A stretch of 64,000 bases of DNA, taken from contig JADDOH010003980.1 of NCBI GenBank assembly GCA_016648135.1, forward strand, positions 54,178 through 118,177, given 5' to 3'. This document shows, piece by piece, positions 58,601 to 64,000 of this stretch. The translations under genes and the position numbers were made by a program. The notes below the pieces were generated by a model that saw only the letters and a list, made by a program, of their open reading frames with translations, had not been told where the DNA came from and made no database searches. Position 1 is the stretch's first letter; each line of letters begins with the position of its first letter. This stretch comes from Agrypnia vestita (taxonomy: Eukaryota > Arthropoda > Insecta > Trichoptera > Phryganeidae).

Positions 58601-61600
58601 GAATTTAAAAAACATATTAATAATTCTGAAATACTTTTCATATCATAATGAATACCTTTAATATTAAACAAGAAATAAATACATGGGAGACGCGAACGCG
58701 CATGCGCATGGCGCGTACAGTATGTATCTTGATACCTCAAATGATCTGGAACAATTGTTGAATTAGGATAATACCGAAACTGACATGTGACGTATGTTCA
58801 AAGTTTAAAAAGGATGAAACTGTTCGAAAATCCATATAAAACCTTAATATATGGGAGATATCAATTGCTTTTGAGCGTATTATATAATAATAATTCATAT
58901 AAACGTAAAATTTGGCGTAAAAGTACAATGAATAGTGAAATAAATTACGAGGAATATTTGGCTACATAAAACGTCTGACCTCTGCCGTGGCCATACGGCA
59001 TGTGATCTGCATTCTGACGTATGGGGATGTCGTTTTTCATTCTTAAAATTTTTTATTTTAAAATAATAATTTACGTGTTTTTAATAAAAAATTTAGCTTT
59101 TTAATAGTAAATGAAGACTCAAAGTGTGAATATAGATACAATATATCGTTTAAAATCATCTTTTTATATGAATAAACAACGTTTGAAAATGACCAAAAAA
59201 CGTAAATATTTAAGCATGTTTCAAAAATTATATCTTTTTTAATATTGAATATTTCTTAATTTCCTACGTACGGATTCTAGATAATTAAGTAAACTTTATA
59301 CGTATTAAAAAACATATTATGCTTACATAGAAATTTTAAACGAACCACTCTACGCCCGGGAACATTAAAAAGGTTTTATTGCCGTGGCCTGTGGATTAAT
59401 GTCTATATTTTTCTTAATTATTGTAAATAATGTTTAGTTTATTACTTTTATATAAGAATAAAGGTTCTATCTAAGTTATCGCCCTAAAAAAATTGCAATC
59501 TATCATATACATTCTGATATAAATGAATAATAAAAACCCACATTTTCATAAAAAACGTCGAAATATGCATTTGCAATGAATGTACCGCCTTAAGTTCGTG
59601 TCCAGTGACTTTTTGTGAAATTAATTTGTGTGTGTTTCATGATACATTTAATATATTTTAAATTTTAAAGAACTAGTTTTTTAAATATGTTTTGATTTGT
59701 AGTGTTTGTATCTATGGAATAGATATAATACATTGTCTCATGTCTTAGTGGAGGGGGTGACTGTCAAAACAGAAATGCGGGCAGTGGTTGTGCTTTGTTG
59801 GTTGGCCAACTGTGGGTTGAACGGGCGCCTACGCTCAGAGCTGAGAGTAATAGTGAGCCAGTGTTGTACCTCTTTACCTTATAGTCCTTATTAGAGAGAT
59901 GTAGTGGTTAATCTACATGATTAAAATTAAAACAAAATATATTTTGCTTACGTTTCATTTTTGTTTTTGTTTCAGACATGCAGAAGTTTCCGCTGCGTAT
60001 GAAGGACAATGATTTGCTGGTGACACAGCTTTACCGAGATCCTAATCACGAACCGATCACAGCCATTTCAGTTTATCTCACTCCCAAAACTAGTAAGGGC
60101 TTGCCATCTCAATAATAATTTTCCCTCCAAATACCTCTGATCTATTTATATCCTTTTTATTAGATTTTTGTAGGTAAATTATTTATAAGACTGCCCCATC
60201 ATGTGTAAAATATATTTCTCTATTTTGACTTCAGTAATGGAAGCACAATGTTTTAGGTTTATTTTATTTATTTATATGGTACGAAACACTGTTAACCTAA
60301 AAACAATATTGTGCAACTTTATAAATACAATTAGATTTTTGACTTGTAATGAACAAAATATATTACATTATTCATGAAGAAGTAATTTCAATTTCAGTTA
60401 CATAATTTTCAATTAGAAAATAAAACAGATTTGTTGCCAAAAACATTTCAAAATCAACATGTTCTCATAACTCCTAGGCCCGAATACAGAGTCAATACTT
60501 AATGAGTTAAAGGTTAAGGTACACTTTTAAAACGAAATTTGCAGTACAAATTTACACTTTTGAGGCGTACTTTAACCTTTAAATCATTTAAGTATTGACC
60601 CTGCCTTAAACTTAACATCTAACAACAACTCTTAGGGCCGGTTGTTTGTTCAGAAGAAAGAGTATCGATTTTTGGCACCCTCATTTTCTTAAAAAACGCC
60701 AAAATATGCATTTGCAGTGAATGTGCCGCCTTAATTATTACTCTAACCATTGATCAAACAACCGGCCCTAAAACATTGTTTAGTTTTCACAAAATATGTT
60801 TAAAGATTGATTTATTGTACATATTGACAAATCTATGCAGCCTGGGCAATGAGGGTGCGGTAGTTTGTTCTTACATTTTTGTTTAGAATATATCTCTTGG
60901 ATACTTTGTCATTGGGAACCCTGAGACATACTTGGGCAAGAAGCGGAAGGCTTGAGATTTAATATTTTTTATAAGAATTATCAAGTCCATTTGAATTCTT
61001 CTATCCGATATAGTTAAATTATTGAATTTAGCCACGTATTCACTAGGGGACAAATTGTCCCTTGCTATGTTCTGCGCAACATAGCGTGGCAACGTTGCCA
61101 TGCGCACGGTTTCCGAGCGAGCGCACGGGAACATCGTACTGCGCGTCAGTACCACGTAGTATATTGACAAGCTAAGACGCATGCGCTACAGTTACACATG
61201 CTATATGATATGATATAAAACAGCGTTCTGTAATTTTGTGTCTTGCTTGGCTATGGAAGACCCGATCATTTGTAATAAATTTTTAAAATTAGCTGTTGTC
61301 ATTCAAATAAAATTGACAAATGATCCGTCAGACATTCGAAGATCGCATAGAATATCCATCCTTCTTTTCCTTTTCAGTAAATACTTTTGCACCCACCGCC
61401 TTTTTCTGCTCTTACTTTTCGATAAACTCGTTAGAATAAATAGATACTCAGTACTAATCATCATAACCCTTTTGGGCGACATTTCCGCGACAAGTGATAT
61501 GTGAGTCCCGGTGTGTACATGTCAAATGACCGCGTTATTGTCTCCGAAACATGAGCGTAGATGTTGATGCGACATGCCACGCGGAATGTTGCGCGATTTG

Positions 61601-63057
61601 TCCCCTAGTGAATACATGGCTTTTAGGTATCATTACACAACGACAGAGTGTGAAAGGAAACCTTTTATTGGGATCTCAATAACGCGGTTAGTCATAAACA
61701 CTGCTTAGAGTTCTGTTCCAATCAAACGATGATCATCTCTCATTCTTCTTTTAAAGCCATGTATTCACTAGGGGACAAATAGCGCAGCATTCCGCGCGGC
61801 ATGTCGCATGAACATCTACGTTCATGTTTCGGGGACAATGACGCGGTCATTTGAGGTGTACACACCGGGACTCTCATATTTTGTCGCGGAAATGTCATCC
61901 AATGAGATTATGATGACAGCTGCGGTATCTATTTACACATCGTCATTTATCGAAAACGGGGTTCCGCTCAATTCGAAATGTTTTTTGGGTCGCAATTTCA
62001 AATTAACGAGGTTTTACTGTAGTATATTGAATATTATTGAAAACAAGGTCCTTTTTGCAAATAATTATTGTTTTCCACACGTCGCGGAAATGTCGCCCTA
62101 TGAGGTTATGATGACAGCTGCGTATCCATTTATGTTAACAAGTTTATCGAAACGCAAGAGGAGAAAAAGGTGGTGGATGCGAAATTATTTACTGCAAAGA
62201 GAAAGAAGGACGGATATTCTATGCGATCTTCGATCGATAAAGCTCGATGAGTTCAAAAATAATTTCGTTTCCCCACATTGTCATCTTGACAGACACAGCG
62301 CATGCGTATTCACTTGTAAACATACCACGTGGTACTGACGCTCCGTGTAATGTTGCAGTGAGCTCGCTCGGGTACCGTGCGCATGGCAACGTTGCCACAG
62401 CACATAGAAATGCCGCGCTATGTTGTGCGCGACATCGCGGAACAGTGCACGACATTGCAACGTCACATAGACTCTATGCCGTGCGTGCTGTTGAGGGACA
62501 ATTTGTCCCCTAGTGAATACGTGGCTTAAATCTCTGGATATAGCAAATTTCAGTTGTGAAATGTTTTGCGAACTTGCAGGCTTATGCGGTAACTGGATTG
62601 AGATAGCGTACGGCACGCGAGGTGGATCCGTCCGGGTCATTGTACAGCATCCCGAGACAGTCGGACACGGACCTCAGCTGTTTCAAACTTTTACCGTTCA
62701 CCAAAACCCTGTCACCAAGGTAAGGTCACACCCGATTAATTAATTTCGCATTGATAAAACATCCGTATTGCAATTCAGATAAATTAAAATTTGCAAAGCA
62801 AACTTTATGATGCATAGTATATTACAGAATAAGTAAAATAAGTATATTTTTTTATGCTCCTTAAATAATATTCCAGGTTTCTTTGTCAGAGAAGTACCTA
62901 GTGTCCGTGTGCAGTGAATATAATCATGTCAGATCGTGGAAGGTCACTCGATTCAGAGGGATGATATCCACGCAGCCTGGGACTACCCCCGAGGCCTCCT
63001 TCAAGGTCCTGTCTCTGGAGCCAAATGATCCCAATGTCATCTCTTCTAACGATTGTG
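46637..63057 (+). CDS. KCTD3: KCTD3/SHKBP1-family BTB and WD40 protein, 5' part (continues beyond window)
   Basis: Vertebrate KCTD3 and SHKBP1 pair an N-terminal BTB/T1 domain with a WD40 propeller; KCTD3 is linked to HCN channels and SHKBP1 to SETA/CIN85 signalling. Ten coding exons join in frame: 46637-46698, 51528-51841, 54403-54598, 55294-55385, 55750-55843, 56280-56464, 57015-57260, 59976-60092, 62580-62719 and 62877-63057, giving 542 residues. [23 protein letters not shown], then [12 protein letters not shown], to [13 protein letters not shown] (about residues 10-125). A Ser-rich linker with SRNSSLDLR and SRTASLDLR follows. WD40 repeats start at [13 protein letters not shown] and include [51 protein letters not shown] and [14 protein letters not shown]. 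Family members run near 700-815 aa, so about a third is missing to the right. The last donor is G|GTGAGA at 63058. A mariner and many other elements lie in the introns. KCTD3 versus SHKBP1 cannot be separated in insects. Confidence 0.95.
46699..47116 (+). other. KCTD3-like intron 1, first part
   Basis: AT-rich; nothing recognised until the hAT element. Confidence 0.4.
47117..47911. mobile_element. hAT element with 8-bp target duplication
   Basis: gtcttagg occurs exactly at 47109-47116 and 47912-47919. The ends caacgttccctctaa and the inverse of acagaaaacattg form short imperfect inverted repeats. The interior contains a C9 run and an alternating tgtgcgcgcgcacacgcgc tract. Noncoding, 795 bp. 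Confidence 0.75.
47912..48514 (+). other. KCTD3-like intron 1; solo pogo-like end
   Basis: acagtagactctctattatc at 47967 resembles the solo end at 25647. Otherwise unassigned. Confidence 0.35.
48515..48720. mobile_element. Truncated pogo-like MITE
   Basis: gtaaatctctgttaattcaaa, then caagtcccaaaatgttaatttc and accctgacaattcgtaatt match the left half of the copies at 7381, 27058 and 53253. The right end is missing. Confidence 0.6.
48721..49910 (+). other. KCTD3-like intron 1, unassigned
   Basis: AT-rich. An inverted pair gcgctatttcctcatactac / gatagtatgaggga is seen at 48855-48890, but no classifiable element. Confidence 0.4.
49911..51196 (+). mobile_element. Intact mariner transposon
   Basis: The 1286-bp element has perfect 29-bp terminal inverted repeats (TTAGGTCCTTACATATGAAA, then TTGGCGTTT; 49911-49939 and 51168-51196) flanked by TA. 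It encodes one uninterrupted transposase (50099-51118). Length, ends and catalytic triad fit Tc1/mariner, mariner family. Perfect ends plus an open frame imply a recent insertion and possibly activity. It lies in intron 1 of the KCTD3-like gene in the same orientation. Confidence 0.97.
50099..51118 (+). CDS. Mariner transposase, full length
   Basis: The 339-residue enzyme binds the element's inverted repeats and performs cut-and-paste transposition into TA sites. ATG at 50099 is chosen, giving [20 protein letters not shown]; an in-frame ATG at 50033 would add 22 residues not expected in the family. The paired helix-turn-helix region (about 1-110) includes [20 protein letters not shown], then [16 protein letters not shown]. 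The linker motif [10 protein letters not shown] (WVPHELTE in many relatives) precedes the catalytic domain. Catalytic acids: [26 protein letters not shown], then [13 protein letters not shown], with 34 residues between the last two (D,D34D). No stop or frameshift was found. It resembles the mellifera-type subfamily of mariners, but the subfamily is an inference. Confidence 0.96.
   Translation: MKNLKYRVIYEYEFHRGTSAAETARRINDVYGDGAAKENTVRFWFQRFRSGNFDLQNKPRGRPETKVDNEELKAIVEADPSQTTSELAAGCGVSDKTVLIHLKQIGKVKKLERRVPHELSEANQQTRVDCCVALLNRHNNEGILNRIITCDEKWILYDNRKRSSQWLNPAEPAKPCPKRKLTPKKLLVSVWWTSAGVVHYSFLKSGQTITADVYCQQLQTMMEKLAAKQPRLVNRSRPLLLHDNARPHTAQQTATKLEELQLECLRHPPYSPDLAPTDYHFFRNLDNVLQRKKFNSDGAVQPAFKDFIDSRPNAFFSKGIDELPMRWQKCIDSNGTYFD
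51197..51527 (+). other. KCTD3-like intron 1, last part
   Basis: AT-rich sequence ending with the exon 2 acceptor aaatgctag (AG 51526-51527), which lacks a strong pyrimidine tract. Confidence 0.4.
51528..51841 (+). CDS. KCTD3: KCTD3-like exon 2 (most of the BTB domain)
   Basis: Encodes [60 protein letters not shown], then [11 protein letters not shown] and [13 protein letters not shown]. Donor AG|GTAATT. Confidence 0.95.
51842..53252 (+). other. KCTD3-like intron 2, unassigned
   Basis: AT-rich. No exon or classifiable repeat. Confidence 0.4.
53253..54380. mobile_element. pogo-like MITE, long copy abutting exon 3
   Basis: The left end cggtaaaaccccttaattcg and the right end tttcgaattaacgagcttct, then actg, match the other copies. 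The middle contains a second partial copy of the internal sequence (from about 54090) and unrelated DNA (about 53660-54090), so two partial copies or a nested insertion are joined. It ends 22 bases before exon 3. Confidence 0.65.
54403..54598 (+). CDS. KCTD3: KCTD3-like exon 3 (Ser-rich linker)
   Basis: Acceptor tatattttttag. Encodes [16 protein letters not shown], a run of Ser/Thr/Asn, then [18 protein letters not shown]. The RNSSLDLR segment looks like a conserved phosphorylation or binding motif of the family linker. Confidence 0.9.
54599..55293 (+). other. KCTD3-like intron 3, unassigned
   Basis: Contains no supported feature besides splice sites. About 54965-55200 is less AT-rich. Confidence 0.4.
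55294..55385 (+). CDS. KCTD3: KCTD3-like exon 4
   Basis: Encodes [20 protein letters not shown], then [10 protein letters not shown]. It repeats the SRxxSLDLR motif of exon 3. Confidence 0.9.
55386..55749 (+). other. KCTD3-like intron 4, nothing seen
   Basis: No feature besides splice sites. Confidence 0.45.
55750..55843 (+). CDS. KCTD3: KCTD3-like exon 5 (start of WD40 region)
   Basis: Acceptor tttttttag. Encodes [20 protein letters not shown], then [11 protein letters not shown]. Vertebrate KCTD3 has [23 protein letters not shown] at the same place. Confidence 0.93.
55844..56279 (+). other. KCTD3-like intron 5, nothing seen
   Basis: No feature besides splice sites; a long open plus-strand frame here is only the read-through of AT-rich intron. 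Confidence 0.45.
56280..56464 (+). CDS. KCTD3: KCTD3-like exon 6 (WD40)
   Basis: Encodes [20 protein letters not shown], then [20 protein letters not shown] and [18 protein letters not shown]. Donor G|GTGAGA. Confidence 0.93.
56465..57014 (+). other. KCTD3-like intron 6 with a solo pogo-like end
   Basis: About 56800-56895 (ggattaaccgggaattcg, then ttggagtctactgta) is the right end of a pogo-like element of the 25647/47968 type. Confidence 0.45.
57015..57260 (+). CDS. KCTD3: KCTD3-like exon 7 (WD40, glycine-rich insert)
   Basis: Encodes [20 protein letters not shown], a Ser/Gly-rich insert ([19 protein letters not shown]), then [20 protein letters not shown] and [21 protein letters not shown]. 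The insert is not in vertebrate KCTD3, where the loop is just a few residues. Confidence 0.94.
57261..58119 (+). other. KCTD3-like intron 7, first part
   Basis: About 57409-57500 (cagtaaaagctttataatacg) resembles a pogo-like end. About 57720-58115 carries an unnamed repeat whose end also occurs at 36660-36745. Confidence 0.4.
58120..59589. mobile_element. piggyBac-like non-autonomous element (family of 32391)
   Basis: TTAA at 58116-58119 and 59590-59593; ends ggcggcacag and the inverse of aatgtaccgcc. About 1470 bp, homologous to 32391-33833 (catcgatagatcatg, caatatatcgtttaaaatca, tacgtacggattctagataa). No intact ORF. Confidence 0.75.
59590..59975 (+). other. KCTD3-like intron 7, last part
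   Basis: A GC-richer patch at 59740-59870 has no supported feature. A good pyrimidine tract leads to the exon 8 acceptor. Confidence 0.4.
59976..60092 (+). CDS. KCTD3: KCTD3-like exon 8 (WD40)
   Basis: Encodes [20 protein letters not shown], then [19 protein letters not shown], nearly identical to the vertebrate proteins. Donor A|GTAAGG. Confidence 0.95.
60093..60486 (+). other. KCTD3-like intron 8, first part
   Basis: AT-rich; nothing recognised. Confidence 0.4.
60487..60603. repeat. Foldback MITE, 117 bp
   Basis: cagagtcaatacttaatgag at the left and the inverse of tcatttaagtattgaccctg at the right form arms of about 45 bp (continuing with aaaggttaaggtac / gtactttaaccttt). Confidence 0.8.
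60634..60769. mobile_element. MITE with a piggyBac-like end inside
   Basis: The ends agggccggttgtttgttca and the inverse of tgatcaaacaaccggccct are inverted. The interior (about 60660-60732) matches the right end of the 32391/58120 family (aaaatatgcatttgcagtga, then atgtgccgccttaa). Confidence 0.7.
61030..61621 (-). mobile_element. PIF/Harbinger-type element 4 (reverse orientation)
   Basis: The ends agccacgtattcactagggg and the inverse of cccctagtgaatacatggct are flanked by TTT. The transposase remnant is on the minus strand (about 61440-61220), parallel to elements 1 and 3. Confidence 0.8.
61755..62526 (+). mobile_element. PIF/Harbinger-type element 5 (composite subfamily)
   Basis: The ends agccatgtattcactagggg and the inverse of cccctagtgaatacgtggct are flanked by TAA. 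It shares with element 2 the internal pogo-like block (aattaacgaggttttactgt) and the duplicated gaggttatgat segment. It ends 53 bases before exon 9. Confidence 0.85.
62580..62719 (+). CDS. KCTD3: KCTD3-like exon 9 (WD40)
   Basis: Acceptor gaacttgcag. Encodes [20 protein letters not shown], then [20 protein letters not shown] and HQNPVTK. Donor AAG|GTAAGG. Confidence 0.95.
62877..63057 (+). CDS. KCTD3: KCTD3-like exon 10 (WD40), last exon in window
   Basis: Encodes [20 protein letters not shown], then [20 protein letters not shown] and [20 protein letters not shown]. Donor G|GTGAGA at 63058. Confidence 0.95.
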
Positions 63058-63328
63058 GTGAGAATACATTATTTTGTGTTTTATGAAAACATCATATTCA
63101 AATATTAATGCCATAAAATTATCTGTCAAATAAAGTCAATTTCATGGATATTTAAAATATTTTTCTGTGTTTTATTTCAATTTAAAGATCTCCGCCTCTA
63201 TGCCTCTAAATAAAACACCCTTTAAATACCCTGCTTTCGACACAATATGGCAAACCAGTATTTAAAGAGCACGCACTACTTTCGGCACTGTTTGGTTTGT
63301 TCCGAAGAAAAACAAATCAATATGTTAA
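63058..63328 (+). other. KCTD3-like intron 10, start
   Basis: Nothing recognised before the piggyBac-like element. Confidence 0.4.
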
Positions 63329-63983
63329 CCCATTGACACGAAGCCGGCGAATCGCTGGTCAACTATATAATGGTATTAAAGCACTAAGCCGGCGAAATGC
63401 CGGTCTGTCTTTGCATAATCATTTTATGCATAAAAATCATTGACACCAACTTTATTCATGTAAATATCGTTGATAAAATAATTATGAATTATATTTTGAT
63501 GATAAATATAATTATGTACTAAGTTTTTTACGTATTATTTTTAACTTGTATTTTGACAACCTACAGTGTTTCCGAAATGCCCGCTAGCAGTAGTAAACGA
63601 TCTCGTCGCGCTCGTAATATTTTATCAAATGAAGTTGAAATTGAACAATTGCTTCTGGAAAATTGTAGTGAAAGTGAAATTGAAGAATGTGCTAGTGATT
63701 CAAGTGATTTTACATATTCGAAAAACGATTTGGAGTGTTCAAATAATGATTCTGAAGAGTCAAGTGACAGTTCCATAGAGCAACACGTAGATCCCTTCCA
63801 AAACTGCCTGGAGATGAAGATTAAACAAATATCTAAACAACAAAAAAAAAATTATAGTTCTATGTTGTACCGTTTTAATTTTATGTGAAGTTTAGTGTTA
63901 AGGTTTCTTTGAAATAGAAGTTGTAATAATTAAATAGTGTTTTTAATTAACAAATTATGTCATATTATTAGTGGTGGAATGGG
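63329..63983 (+). mobile_element. piggyBac-like element keeping a transposase N-terminal remnant
   Basis: TTAA at 63325-63328 and 63984-63987 flanks ends cccattgacac and the inverse of gtggtggaatggg. The 655-bp element holds a short open frame (63577-63888). A subterminal pair aagccggcgaatcgctgg / taagccggcgaaatgccgg is repeated at 63341 and 63387. Confidence 0.8.
63577..63888 (+). pseudogene. piggyBac-type transposase, N-terminal remnant
   Basis: A 103-residue open frame from ATG 63577: MPASSSKRSRRARNIL, then a long Glu/Asp/Ser-rich stretch (ENCSESEIEECASDSSDFTY and NNDSEESSDSS) and a basic end (KIKQISKQQKKN). An acidic, Ser-rich N-terminus is typical of piggyBac-like transposases. The DDD catalytic core and the C-terminal cysteine domain are absent: the frame ends after an internal deletion. 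It could still be expressed as a short acidic peptide, but there is no evidence of function. Confidence 0.6.
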
Positions 63984-64000
63984 TTAATTCTTTAAATTTG

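Noticed and set aside
62219..62640. Overlapping open frames on both strands near 62219-62640
   Set aside because: They are generated by the Harbinger element's GC-rich subterminal sequence and run into exon 9 antisense; no protein family fits.

Overview
This is animal nuclear DNA, almost certainly from an insect. It is AT-rich, its genes are split by GT-AG introns of up to several kilobases, and its coding exons are far more GC-rich than the sequence around them. It carries a neuroparsin exon (an arthropod neurohormone family) and many insect-type DNA transposons. I cannot fix the order; neuroparsin argues against the Drosophila melanogaster lineage. No tRNA, rRNA or CRISPR array was seen.

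Four host genes can be supported by joining exons in frame. (1) The last coding exon of a neuroparsin gene (+, 1823-2023); its earlier exons are not seen and probably lie to the left. (2) A complete Sgf11/ATXN7L3 gene (+, 4160-9632, four exons, 315 aa), a subunit of the SAGA deubiquitinase module. (3) A complete but unnamed four-transmembrane protein gene (-, 42666 down to 25160, six coding exons, 361 aa). (4) The first ten coding exons (542 aa) of a KCTD3/SHKBP1-type BTB plus WD40 protein (+, 46637-63057), continuing past the right edge. Genes 3 and 4 are divergent, with about 4 kb between their start codons, filled mainly by retrotransposon debris.

Most of the rest is transposon sequence, much of it nested. 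There is one intact mariner (49911-51196, 29-bp perfect inverted repeats, uninterrupted 339-aa D,D34D transposase); five related PIF/Harbinger elements; three pogo-like short elements and a fragment; three larger Tigger relics; three hAT elements, two with exact 8-bp target duplications; several TTAA-flanked piggyBac-like elements, one keeping a transposase N-terminal remnant; three Helitrons carrying a 128-bp minisatellite, two of them interrupted by other transposons; non-LTR retrotransposon ends; and two Penelope-like fragments with a hammerhead-ribozyme-like core. Unclassified foldbacks and two large tandem duplications fill more of the space.

The genes do not form a pathway. The main themes are transposons pressed against splice sites (Sgf11 exon 3; KCTD3 exons 3 and 9; the exon 5 donor side of the tetraspan gene) or against a start region (Sgf11), and layers of insertion that can be ordered from target-site duplications.
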